From Streptomyces iranensis (GTDB taxonomy: Bacteria > Actinomycetota > Actinomycetes > Streptomycetales > Streptomycetaceae), in assembly GCF_017874715.1 (NCBI RefSeq), contig NZ_JAGGLR010000001.1, positions 186,001 to 250,000 of the forward strand: a DNA stretch of 64,000 bases. The letters run 5' to 3'. Shown here one piece after another: positions 43,464-52,928 of this stretch. The notes under the pieces are model-generated. The model made no database searches. It saw only the letters and a list, made by a program, of their open reading frames with translations, and was not told the origin of the DNA. How positions within the stretch are numbered: position 1 is the stretch's first letter; each line of letters begins with the position of its first letter. The position numbers and the translations under genes were made by a program.

Positions 43464-46085
43464 TCACTCGCCCTGCTTCTCCCGTACGCGCAGGGCGCGC
43501 CGCAGGTCGTCGATCTGGTCGGCGAGGCGGCGGCGGAGGGCGGGTACGGCGGCGGGGGACGCGAGGCACTCCTCGCCCAGGCGCAGGGTTTCGGCGTCCA
43601 CGGTGCTCGGGAAGCCGAAGCGGGCGACGGTGTCGGCGATGGCGGGGCCTCGGCGGGCGCCGAGCGCGACGGCGGCCGGGAAGTAGCGCGGTACGTAGCC
43701 GGCGAGGACGTCGTGGTGCTCGGGCTGCCAGAAGCCCGCGACGGTCGCGGCGACCAGGTAGTTGGAGAGCTCGGCCCCCCGGCCGTCGGTGTTCTGGTCG
43801 TCAGTGTTCTGGTCGTCGGATTTCTGGTCGTCCTCCCCGCCGCCGAAGAGGGTCTGCCAGGCGGCCTCCTTCGCGGCGGCGTCCGGCAGGGCGGCCCGGC
43901 AGCGGGCGGCGCCCTCCTGGCCGGTGGCGCTGGAGTCGCGGGCGCGTTCGGCGTCGATGTCGGCGGGGCCGACGGCGCCGAGGACGGCGAGGCGGCCGAG
44001 GATCTGCCAGCGCAGCTCGGGGTCGAGGGCGGGGCCGCCGGGGACGGTGTCGCCGTCGAGCCAGTCGCTGAGCTCGGCGGGCGCTGTGGCACTGCCGATG
44101 AACATACGGACGGCGGCGAGCCGCAGCCCGTCCCCGGAGCCGTCCTCGGTGCGGCGCAGCAGATCGCGGCAGGTGGCGCTGATGGTGGCCAGGGCCGCGG
44201 GGCGCCGGTCCGCGGGGAGGTAGCGGTCGGCGATCTGGGTGCGGGCGAAGGCCAGGACGCCCTGGACGATCGCTATGTCGGTCTCGTGCGGCAGATGGGC
44301 GCGGGCGGCCTCGAGGTAGTCGGTGGCCGGGAGGTCGCCGTCGCGCACCATGTCGCGGGCGGCGTTCCAGACCACGGCGCGGCTGACGGCGTCGGGGAGG
44401 CCGGACAGCGAGCGGTGGACGGCCTTCCAGGAGGCGGGGTCGAGCCGGATCTTGGTGTAGGTGAGGTCGCCGTCGTTCAGCAGCAGCAGATCGGGACGGG
44501 GCCCGGTGAAGGAGAGGTTGAGGCCAGGCTCGGCGCCGTCGAGCTCGGCCTCGACGCGTTCGCGCAGGACCAACTGGTGCGGGGCGGCGGGCGCGTGGTC
44601 GTACAGGCCGATGGCGATGCGGTGCGGGCGCCTGGCGGGGGCGCCCCCGTCCGGGTCGCCACCCTGGTGGCGGATCTCGGCGCTCCAGCGGTCGCCGTTG
44701 GCGGTGACGACGGGGGCGAGGGTGTCGACGCCGGTGGTGCGCAGCCAGCGGTCGGCCCAGGCGTGGACGTCGCGGCCGGAGGAGCGGGCGAGGGAGTCGA
44801 TGAAGTCGGTGAGGGTGGCGTTGCCGAAGCGGTGCCGGGTGAAGTGGTCGTTGATGCCGTCGAGGAAGGTCTTCTCGCCGAGCCAGGTGACGAGCTGGCG
44901 CAGCGCGGAGGCGCCCTTGGCGTAGGAGATGCCGTCGAAGTTGAGGCGGGCGGCGGCGGTGTCGGGGACCAGCTCGGGCGCGGGGGCGACCGGGTGGGTG
45001 GAGGGGCGCTGGTCGGCGTCGTAGCCCCAGTTCTTGCGGCGGACGCCGAAGTCGGCCCAGGTGTCGGTGTAGCGGGTGGTCTCGGTGAGGATCTGGTAGC
45101 CCATGTACTCGGCGAAGGACTCGTTCAGCCAGATGTCGTCCCACCACTTCATGGTGACGAGGTCGCCGAACCACATATGGGCCATCTCGTGGGCGATGAC
45201 CATGGCGCGGGTCTGGCGCTCGGCGTCGGTGACGGCGGAGCGGAAGACGTATTCGTCGCGGAAGGTGACCAGGCCCGGGTTCTCCATGGCGCCCGAGTTG
45301 AACTCGGGGACGAACGCCTGGTCGTAGGAGTCGAAGGGGTACGGCTCCTCGAAGATCTCGTGGTAGCGGTCGAAGCAGCGCCGGGTGATGTCGAAGAGCT
45401 CGTCGGCGTCGGCATCGAGGTAGGGCGCGAGGGAGCGGCGGACATGCAGCCCGAAGGGGAGTCCGGCGTGCTCGGTGCGCACCGAGTGGTACGGGCCGGC
45501 GGCCAGGGCCATCAGATAGGTACTGATGGGCGGGGTGGGCGCGAGCTGCCAGCGGCCCTCCTCGGGGGCGCCGACGCGGGTGGCGATGCCGTTGCCGAGG
45601 ACGGTCCACTCGGGCGGGGCGGTGACGCGGACGTCGAAGACGGCCTTGAGGTCGGGCTGGTCGAACGCGGTGAAGACGTCGTTCGCGTCCGACATGCAGC
45701 ACATGGTGTAGAGGTACGTCTCACCGTCGGCCGGGTCGGTGAAGCGGTGCATGCCCTCGCCGGTGTGGGAGTAGCGCATGTCGGTCTCGACGCGCAGCTC
45801 GTGCTCGCCCTCACCGAGCCCGGTGAGCGGGAGCCGGCCGCCCGCGAGCGCCTCGGCGGTCTCGCCGGTGAGGTCGAGCTCCCGGCCGTCGAGCACGGCG
45901 CGGTGGAGGGCGGCCGGCTGGAGCTCGGCGAAGGTGTCCGCGCCCGCCTGGCGCGCGCTGAAGCGGATGGTCGTGGTGGAGCCGAAGAGCTCCTCCCCGC
46001 GGGTGAGGTCGAGGTCGATGGTGTAGCGGTGGACCTCGATGAGGCGGGCTCGGTTCTGCGCTTCCTCGCGCGTCAGTACGGACAT
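43464..46085 (-). CDS. pepN: aminopeptidase N
   Basis: An 873-residue M1 zinc aminopeptidase. GAMENPG (substrate N-terminus recognition) is near residue 262 and the zinc site HEMAHMWFGDLVTMKWWDDIWLNESFAEYMG near 297 (HExxH plus downstream Glu). The catalytic Tyr region is SYAKGASALRQLV. The C-terminal helical domain is interrupted by a repetitive acidic stretch (DDQKSDDQNTDDQNTDG, near residue 755), encoded by short DNA repeats. It releases N-terminal amino acids from peptides in the cytoplasm. ATG 46085 gives the family start MSVLTREEAQNRARLI. Confidence 0.95.
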   Translation of the reverse strand: MSVLTREEAQNRARLIEVHRYTIDLDLTRGEELFGSTTTIRFSARQAGADTFAELQPAALHRAVLDGRELDLTGETAEALAGGRLPLTGLGEGEHELRVETDMRYSHTGEGMHRFTDPADGETYLYTMCCMSDANDVFTAFDQPDLKAVFDVRVTAPPEWTVLGNGIATRVGAPEEGRWQLAPTPPISTYLMALAAGPYHSVRTEHAGLPFGLHVRRSLAPYLDADADELFDITRRCFDRYHEIFEEPYPFDSYDQAFVPEFNSGAMENPGLVTFRDEYVFRSAVTDAERQTRAMVIAHEMAHMWFGDLVTMKWWDDIWLNESFAEYMGYQILTETTRYTDTWADFGVRRKNWGYDADQRPSTHPVAPAPELVPDTAAARLNFDGISYAKGASALRQLVTWLGEKTFLDGINDHFTRHRFGNATLTDFIDSLARSSGRDVHAWADRWLRTTGVDTLAPVVTANGDRWSAEIRHQGGDPDGGAPARRPHRIAIGLYDHAPAAPHQLVLRERVEAELDGAEPGLNLSFTGPRPDLLLLNDGDLTYTKIRLDPASWKAVHRSLSGLPDAVSRAVVWNAARDMVRDGDLPATDYLEAARAHLPHETDIAIVQGVLAFARTQIADRYLPADRRPAALATISATCRDLLRRTEDGSGDGLRLAAVRMFIGSATAPAELSDWLDGDTVPGGPALDPELRWQILGRLAVLGAVGPADIDAERARDSSATGQEGAARCRAALPDAAAKEAAWQTLFGGGEDDQKSDDQNTDDQNTDGRGAELSNYLVAATVAGFWQPEHHDVLAGYVPRYFPAAVALGARRGPAIADTVARFGFPSTVDAETLRLGEECLASPAAVPALRRRLADQIDDLRRALRVREKQGE

Positions 46086-46164
46086 GGGGACATGCTGCCC
46101 TACGTGCGGCGGGCCGCACACGGGTGGGAAGTGGTTGCCCGGGGCGGACGGCCGCCCGAGCGCA

Positions 46165-46563
46165 CTACCGGAGTGCGCCCTCGGGCCCCTCGGTCCCCTC
46201 GGGGCCGTTGTCGGAGCGCGCGATGGTCTCGTGGTGCCGGATGACCTCGGCGATGATGAAGTTGAGCAGCTTCTCGGCGAAGCCGGGGTCGAGCTTGGCG
46301 CTCTCGGCGAGCTGCCGCAGCCGGGTGATCTGGCGCGCCTCACGGGCCGGGTCGGCCGGGGGGAGCCGGTGGGCGGCCTTGAGGTGGCCGACCTGCTGGG
46401 TGCATTTGAAGCGCTCGGCGAGCATATGGACCACGGCCGCGTCGATGTTGTCGATGCTGTCGCGCAACCGGCTCAGCTCGTCGAGGACGGACGGGTCGAT
46501 CCCCTCGGGGGGCCCCGGCGTCGCCGGCTGTCCGGCGGTGTGGTCGCTCATGCTGTGCGTCAT
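46165..46563 (-). CDS. chorismate mutase (AroQ class)
   Basis: A 132-residue protein. The AroQ helical domain spans about residues 25-118: LSRLRDSIDNIDAAVVHMLAERFKCTQQVGHLKAAHRLPPADPAREARQI, with catalytic Arg and Lys residues, and a C-terminal GFAEKLLNFIIAEVIRHHE. It converts chorismate to prephenate for Phe/Tyr synthesis. No signal peptide is present, so it is intracellular. Start is ATG 46563 or ATG 46551; a GGGAGG motif lies near but is poorly spaced for either. Confidence 0.9.
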   Translation of the reverse strand: MTHSMSDHTAGQPATPGPPEGIDPSVLDELSRLRDSIDNIDAAVVHMLAERFKCTQQVGHLKAAHRLPPADPAREARQITRLRQLAESAKLDPGFAEKLLNFIIAEVIRHHETIARSDNGPEGTEGPEGALR

Positions 46564-47268
46564 GCCTCCCGAGAGTACTTTTCCCCGGGGCCCGGTTCCG
46601 CCCGGGGCCCGGTTCCGCCCGGGGGCGCTTCGGCCCGCGTCGGCCGCGTCCGGGGCCCTCGGACCGCCCCGACCCCTGTGGGGGGTTCGGGGTCCGGCCC
46701 GCGGGGGGCGCGGAAGGGGGCGGGGCGGTCGTGGTGGAGGACCGCTCCCGGTACGGCGCCTCCACCGTGGAGGAGGCGCCTGGGCGGGGAGAGGTTCCAC
46801 CTCCGGCCCGACTTCCGACCCGACTTTCGGTCCGACTTTCGTCACGGCCCACTCCGGACCGAGCCGTTCCGGGCTAGGGGGTATCCGCCGGGTTTTGGCG
46901 CCTGCGGCGGGCTGTTCCCCTCCCCGCCCCTTCCCACAACTGGGGCTCCGCCCCAGACCCCACACCGGGGCTCCGCCCCAGGCCCCGGGGGCGAAGCCCC
47001 TGCCGCACGGCGCAGCCGCATACCGACACTGCGGGAAGGGGAAAACGGGGACCCGCCCCAGACCCCCGAGAGCGAAACCCCGCCACACGGCGCAGCCGCA
47101 TACCGACACTGCGGGAAGGGAAAGCGGGGACCCGCCCCAGACCCCCGAGAGCGAAACCCCGCCACACGGCGCAGCCGCATACCGACGCTGCGGGAAGGGG
47201 CGGGGCGGGGAGAGCATCGCTATGCGGCTCCGCCGCGTGATCCGGCGGACGCCCCGTAGGGTCCCCAC
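46564..47268. other. 705-bp intergenic space
   Basis: No gene is seen between the chorismate mutase and VOC genes. Contents: a hairpin with 9-bp stem (46755-46763 with 46772-46780), three 12-bp cgactttcggtc-like units at 46808-46845, clustered ggggctccgcccc palindromic words (46945-47000), and the 79-80-bp tandem repeat listed separately. Confidence 0.75.
47002..47215. repeat. 79-80-bp tandem repeat, about 2.7 copies
   Basis: The block cacggcgcagccgcatac recurs near 47006, 47086 and 47165. The segments between copies are almost identical, including ccgcataccgac(a/g)ctgcggg, gggacccgccccagacc and gagagcgaaaccccgcc. Units contain GC-rich inverted repeats. It resembles dispersed palindromic intergenic repeats of streptomycetes. 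Confidence 0.93.
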
Positions 47269-47655
47269 ATGATCGCGACACTTCAGTGCACCGTCATCGA
47301 CTGCCCCGACCCCGCCGCGCTGGCCGCCTTCTACGGCGAGATCCTGGGCTGGCGGGTGGACGACAGCGATCCCGAGTGGGCGACCCTGACCGCCGAGGAC
47401 GGCCGTAAGCTGGCCTTCCAGCTGGCGCCGGACCACCAGCCGCCGCGCTGGCCGGACCCGGCCCACCCGCAGCAGATCCATCTGGACTTCGACGTGGAGA
47501 CGCGCGCGGACGCGGAGCGGGCGCAGCGGGAGCTGATCGAGCTCGGGGCGACGTTCCTGCACGACAGCGGCGGGGAGCGCTCGGGGTTCCGGGTCTTCAA
47601 CGATCCGGCCGGGCACCCGTTCTGCATCTGCTACGGACAGATGGAACCGAGCTGA
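47269..47655 (+). CDS. VOC (glyoxalase/bleomycin-resistance-like) family protein
   Basis: A 128-residue single VOC domain: CTVIDCPDPAALAAFYGEILGWRV at the start, KLAFQLAPDHQPPRWPDP, QQIHLDFDV (metal-binding His) and a C-terminal FRVFNDPAGHPFCICYGQ with Glu/His-like ligand positions. The superfamily includes lyases and resistance proteins; the reaction here is not known. ATG 47269 follows the repeat-rich spacer by about 50 bp. Confidence 0.88.
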   Translation: MIATLQCTVIDCPDPAALAAFYGEILGWRVDDSDPEWATLTAEDGRKLAFQLAPDHQPPRWPDPAHPQQIHLDFDVETRADAERAQRELIELGATFLHDSGGERSGFRVFNDPAGHPFCICYGQMEPS

Positions 47656-47718
47656 CCGGGACCGGCCCGATGGCCGCCGCCCCGGTCAGCTCTCCGTGTT
47701 CTCGATGCTGAGGAGGGG

Positions 47719-48678
<960 letters not shown>

Positions 48679-48757
48679 CTACCCACCGCCCCACCGAACG
48701 ACCGTAAGGTTGACGTGAGACAGGGCGCACGGCTGGCGACGGGCACGGGGTGACGGC

Positions 48758-49645
48758 GTGGCGGCACCGGGCAGCGACATCGAGCACGGCTATCCCCACC
48801 TGGACACCGTCCGGGCCGCGATCACCGCGCTCTACCATCGCCTGTCCCGCGACACGGTGGACACCTTCGGACTCAGCGTGGTCCCCGGCGATGTGGCCTT
48901 CTCCGACCAGGACGACCTCTACCTGGGCGTACAGCGGGTGGCCCGGGTCATGGTGCAGCATCTGCGGCTGCCCGACGCCCGGATGATCGTGAGCTTCCGG
49001 GAGATGCGACACGCGGGGAACGTGGAGCTGGCCGCGGGCCCGGAGTACTTCATCGAGCTCAACTCCCGCTTCAAGACCCACCGCCGGGACATCGGCGCGG
49101 CCCTGGCCCACGAGGTCACACATGTGTATCTGCACCGCCTGGACCTGTCGTTCCCCGGCACACGCGACAACGAAATCCTCACCGACACCACCGCTGCCTA
49201 TCTCGGCACGGGCTGGTTGCTGCTCGACGCCTATCGCCAGGACTCGGTTTCCAGCCAGAAACTGGGCTATCTGACACCGGAGGAGTTCGGCTACGTCCTG
49301 GCCATGCGGGCGCTGCTCTTCGACGAGGACCCCTCCCCCTGGTTCACCTCTCCGCAGGCGTACGAGGCGTACGCCAAGGGGCTGGCGCTGGCCCGCCGCG
49401 AGCAGGCCCGGCCGCCGCTCACCGCCGCCGGCTGGACCGGCCGCCGCCGCTACGCCAAGGACCGCCGGTCGGCCCAGTCCGGCCACCCCTCCCCCACCGG
49501 AGGGGACTACGCCTTCGACGCCGGCCCTCCGCTGAGCGTCTCCTTCCCCTGCCCGACCTGCCGTCAGCGCATCCGGGTCCCGGTGCGCGGGCGGCTGCGG
49601 GCCCGCTGCGGGCTGTGCCGTACGGTGCTGGAGTGCGACACATGA
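48758..49645 (+). CDS. HExxH zinc metallopeptidase-like protein with C-terminal zinc ribbon
   Basis: A 295-residue cytoplasmic protein with no signal peptide. AALAHEVTHVYLHR (about residues 114-127) carries the HExxH motif, and NEILTDTTAAYLGTG offers the third ligand Glu, a gluzincin-like pattern. The C-terminus (about 262-292) has two Cys pairs, FPCPTCRQ and ARCGLCRTV, a zinc-ribbon or rubredoxin-like knuckle. I do not recognise a named family. A substrate is unknown; the ribbon may bind nucleic acid or a partner. GTG 48758 is chosen on frame extent. Confidence 0.78.
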   Translation: MAAPGSDIEHGYPHLDTVRAAITALYHRLSRDTVDTFGLSVVPGDVAFSDQDDLYLGVQRVARVMVQHLRLPDARMIVSFREMRHAGNVELAAGPEYFIELNSRFKTHRRDIGAALAHEVTHVYLHRLDLSFPGTRDNEILTDTTAAYLGTGWLLLDAYRQDSVSSQKLGYLTPEEFGYVLAMRALLFDEDPSPWFTSPQAYEAYAKGLALARREQARPPLTAAGWTGRRRYAKDRRSAQSGHPSPTGGDYAFDAGPPLSVSFPCPTCRQRIRVPVRGRLRARCGLCRTVLECDT

Positions 49646-49765
49646 CGCGACGCCGGACGACGTGAACGCGGCTTCGGACGCGGCGCAGGTCCGCGGCGAG
49701 GTCGCGGCGCGGGTCCGCGGCGCCGTACGGCCTTGGAGTGCGCTCGACGTCGTACGCTCGCCTGC

Positions 49766-50239
49766 ATGAGCCCCTCCATCGCCACCAACACCCAAGTCGG
49801 CCTCGACGAGCTGCTGGAGTTCGTACGCCCGCGCCACCGTGCGCTGCTGATGACCCGCCGGACGGATGGCTCGCCCCAGGCGTCCCCGCTGACCTGCGGA
49901 GTCGACGACTCCGGCCGGATCGTGATGTCCACCTACCCCGAGCGCGCCAAGGTGCGCAACGCCAAGCGCGAGGCCGCCGTGAGCCTCGTCGTGCTGTCCG
50001 ACGAATGGAACGGCCCGTGGGTGCAGATCGACGGCACCGCCGAGGTGATCGACACCCCGGAGTCCGTCGAGCCGCTGGTCGAGTACTACCGCAATATCGC
50101 GGGCGAGCACCCGGACTGGGACGAGTACCGCGAGGCCATGCGCAAGCAGGGCAAATCGCTGATCCGGGTCACCCCCGAGCGCTGGGGCCCAGTGGCCACG
50201 GGCGGCTTCCCGGCCCGGCTGGTGGAGGACGAGGGCTGA
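49766..50239 (+). CDS. PPOX class, probably F420-dependent, oxidoreductase
   Basis: A 157-residue split-barrel protein: LLEFVRPRHRALLMTRRTDGSPQASPLTCGVDDSGRIVMSTYPERAKVRNAKREAAVSLVVL is characteristic of the FDOR/PPOX class in actinobacteria. It then has WVQIDGTAEVID and a C-terminal RVTPERWGPVATGGFPARL. The cofactor (F420 rather than FMN) is inferred from family use in streptomycetes. ATG 49766 is the start by similarity. Confidence 0.87.
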   Translation: MSPSIATNTQVGLDELLEFVRPRHRALLMTRRTDGSPQASPLTCGVDDSGRIVMSTYPERAKVRNAKREAAVSLVVLSDEWNGPWVQIDGTAEVIDTPESVEPLVEYYRNIAGEHPDWDEYREAMRKQGKSLIRVTPERWGPVATGGFPARLVEDEG

Positions 50240-50240
50240 C

Positions 50241-50320
50241 GGGGCGCCGGATCAGCACGTGCCGGGGCGCCGGATCAGCAGCTGACGGGGCGCCGGATCA
50301 GCAGCTGCCGGGGCGCCCGT
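50241..50320. repeat. 23-bp tandem repeat overlapping a stop codon
   Basis: Copies of a ggggcgccggatcagca-led unit start at 50241, 50264, 50287 and 50310 (exact 23-bp period; the last copy partial). The stop of the minus-strand gene (50298-50300) lies within a copy. It is the second clear case of gene-end reiteration. Confidence 0.93.
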
Positions 50321-51797
50321 ACAGGACGATCCGCATCCCCGTGACGTCCCTGACGGCACACCGCTGGAAGTACTTCTTCAGCACCCCCCGCTTGACGTTC
50401 TCCTGAGGGGTGTCGTCCAGTGGCTGGCCGGGCGAGTCGTTGACCGTGACGATCCGGCGGGCCGTCAGCATCCGGATCCGGATGCGCGGCGCGGGCAGCT
50501 CGATGCCGTGCAGGGTGCCCGAGGGCACCGGGCGCTCGGCCAGGGCCAGTTCCTCCAGCCCGCGGAAGTCCCCCGGGCTCGACATGATCGGCTCCCGGCG
50601 GCGGGCGGGCATGAAGAGCACGCCGTCGCCGGGCCGGCTCAGCTCCCGTACGGCGCGTGCGGCGGCCATGGTGTCGTCGATGCGGCTCTGCGGGGTCCGC
50701 AGCTGGGCCGAGTACGGGAGCAGGGCGGCCGCCGCCACCACCGCCAGCGCGGCGGCCGCCGTCCTCGGGGCCGGGGAGGTGCGCAGCAGCCGCTCCAGCC
50801 GCGCGCCCACCAACAGTGCGAGGCCGACGTAGACGTAGATCACGTAGCGGTCGACGTACAGCGGGTGCAGATACGACACCGCGATCAGCACGGCCGGGGG
50901 CAGGATCAGCAGGGGCAGCGCGAGATCGCCGAGCGCGATGGGCCCGCGCGCCGGTCCCGGCGCCCTGGCGCACAGGACGCCCGCCAGCGCGGGCACGCCG
51001 AAGCCGAGCAGCTGACTCGTGCCCGGGGGTGAGATCCATCCGACCAGCGCCACCTGCTGCTGACTGACGATCACCAGCGGGGCCAGCACAAAGCCCGCCG
51101 CCGCGGCGGCCTGGCCCCAGGCCCAGCCCAGCGCCGCCGGCACCCGGGCCCGGTAGAGCGCCACGCCATGTGCGGCGACGGCCAGGATCGCGAACTCGTG
51201 CAGCAGACAGGCCAGTGCCGCGACGACGGCATAGCCGGTCCAGGTCCGCTTGCGGGGCCTGGCCACGGCGCTCAGCAGCAGATGCGTGGCCCAGACGACC
51301 ACGGCGCAGACCAGGGCGTAGGAGCGCCCTTCCTGCGCGTACCGCTGCACCACCGGGAACAGCGGGAAGACCAGCCCGGCGGCGAGTCCGGCGCGGGTCC
51401 CCGCGAGCCGCTGCCCGAGCAGGCCGACCCCGGCGGCCGCGGCGGCCATGGCCAGCACGGAGGGCAGCCGGAGGGCGACGAGACCACCGTCCCAGAGGGC
51501 GAACACACCGTGCATGAGCAGGTAGTACAGGCCGTGGACGACATCGGCCTGGCCGAGCAGATGCCAGATGTCGGCGACGCCGCGGTGGGCGACCTGATAC
51601 GTCGTCGACTCGTCCCGCCACATGCTGTTCTCGCGGCGGATCCCCCACAGGCCGAGCGCCAGCGCCAGCCCGGCCGGTGCGAGCCCGACGGCGGCGCGCC
51701 CGGTACGCCCGGCGGGGCGGGAGGCCGGGGGCTCCGGGGACGCCCGGTGGGCGCGTGGACTGGCCCCGGCGGTGTCGAGGGCAGGCGAGATGGACAT
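50298..51797 (-). CDS. GT39-like polytopic glycosyltransferase
   Basis: A 499-residue membrane protein with about ten hydrophobic helices. After the first helix, the loop RRENSMWRDESTTYQVA carries the Arg-Asp-Glu motif of GT-C (family 39/ArnT-like) polyprenyl-phosphate sugar transferases. A soluble extracellular domain of about 110 residues ends the protein. Target and sugar are unknown. It is downstream of the ABC operon on the same strand (57-bp gap). Its final codons are reiterated downstream as 23-bp repeats. Confidence 0.8.
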   Translation of the reverse strand: MSISPALDTAGASPRAHRASPEPPASRPAGRTGRAAVGLAPAGLALALGLWGIRRENSMWRDESTTYQVAHRGVADIWHLLGQADVVHGLYYLLMHGVFALWDGGLVALRLPSVLAMAAAAAGVGLLGQRLAGTRAGLAAGLVFPLFPVVQRYAQEGRSYALVCAVVVWATHLLLSAVARPRKRTWTGYAVVAALACLLHEFAILAVAAHGVALYRARVPAALGWAWGQAAAAAGFVLAPLVIVSQQQVALVGWISPPGTSQLLGFGVPALAGVLCARAPGPARGPIALGDLALPLLILPPAVLIAVSYLHPLYVDRYVIYVYVGLALLVGARLERLLRTSPAPRTAAAALAVVAAAALLPYSAQLRTPQSRIDDTMAAARAVRELSRPGDGVLFMPARRREPIMSSPGDFRGLEELALAERPVPSGTLHGIELPAPRIRIRMLTARRIVTVNDSPGQPLDDTPQENVKRGVLKKYFQRCAVRDVTGMRIVLYGRPGSC

Positions 51798-51854
51798 GGG
51801 AAGGGGAACTCCGATCGGAGCGAAAGGGCTGCTGGTGGAGGAAAGTGGCGCCGG

Positions 51855-52928
51855 TCAGGCCCGTCTGCGGCCGATCCACCACACGCAGAGGGCGGCGAGC
51901 GCGACGGCCGCGACCAGGCAGATCCCGGCCTGCATCCACTGCATGGGCCAGTAGTGGCTCGCCGGGTGCACCTCCTCGTACCACCTGTCGGTGGCGCCGA
52001 GCCGGGCGAAGCAGCGGTCCCAGCCGTGCGCACCGACGGCGGACGAGCAGCGCTCCAGGGGGATCTTCTCCCCGGACCGGCTCAGATAGCCGTCGCCGAT
52101 GCCACGCCACGCGTTGAAGAGGGGCCGAAGGGGGGTGGTCGCGTATTGGCCGGAGGCGTCGGGTTCGTCGACGATCGTCCGCGGTGTCAGCAGATGGGGG
52201 CGCAGGGCGTTCAGCCCGTACTGGACACCGGCGGTGGCCCCCAGGGTGACCGCCATGGCGGGCAGGGTGCGCCGCAGCAGCAGCCCGGCCGCCGCGCCGA
52301 TGAGGAAGGACAGCGGGGCGAGGGCGACCGCCGCCGGGCCGGTCGCGTCGAACGGTACGGCGGTGCCCCAGGCGACGTCCTGGAACTGGATCCGGGCCAC
52401 CCGCCACCACCAGGTGTAGAAGGCCACGAGGACCGAGGTGCCGGCCGTGACGGCGACGAGGGGGAGCGCGAGTTTGGCGATGAGCCAGCGGGTCCTGCCG
52501 ACGGACTGGGTCCACACCATCTGGTGGGTGCCCGTCTCCAGCTCCCGGGCGAACAGCGGCGCGCCGACGAAGACGCCGATCAACACGGGCAACGCGATGA
52601 GCAGCCGTCCGGTGTGGAGCAGCGGTGTGCGGTAGGTGTCGGTGAGGTGGCGGAACACCTCGGCCGTCGGGTTGGCCCCCTTCTCGGAACTGATCTCCCT
52701 GCCGTGGCAGAGCGCCTTCCAGTTCCAGTCCGCGCAGCCCTGGACGTTGTGCGCCCGCGCATAGCCGATCATCTCGGCGCGCTGCCAGACGATGTACGCG
52801 GCGATCGCCACGACCACGGCCAGGCCCGCCCACAGGGCGGCCCGGTGCTGGCGCGCCACCAGCCACACCAGCCCTCGGGCGCGGAGCCGTGCGCCGGGTG
52901 CCCGGAGCCGGATACCGATCGAGCTCAT
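51855..52928 (-). CDS. ABC transporter permease
   Basis: A 357-residue membrane protein with about six hydrophobic segments, including the start GLVWLVARQHRAALWAGLAVVVAIAAYIVW and a C-terminal ICLVAAVALAALCVWWIG. Between helices 1 and 2 is an external loop of about 60 residues. The MVWTQSVGRTRWL segment resembles ABC-2-type permeases. ATG 52928 overlaps the ATPase stop by 4 bp. It is the partner of the adjacent ATPase; the transported substrate is unknown. Confidence 0.85.
   Translation of the reverse strand: MSSIGIRLRAPGARLRARGLVWLVARQHRAALWAGLAVVVAIAAYIVWQRAEMIGYARAHNVQGCADWNWKALCHGREISSEKGANPTAEVFRHLTDTYRTPLLHTGRLLIALPVLIGVFVGAPLFARELETGTHQMVWTQSVGRTRWLIAKLALPLVAVTAGTSVLVAFYTWWWRVARIQFQDVAWGTAVPFDATGPAAVALAPLSFLIGAAAGLLLRRTLPAMAVTLGATAGVQYGLNALRPHLLTPRTIVDEPDASGQYATTPLRPLFNAWRGIGDGYLSRSGEKIPLERCSSAVGAHGWDRCFARLGATDRWYEEVHPASHYWPMQWMQAGICLVAAVALAALCVWWIGRRRA

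Noticed and set aside
47002..47215. Possible CRISPR array
   Set aside because: Units are contiguous 79-80-bp copies with no unique spacers, and no cas genes are in the window.
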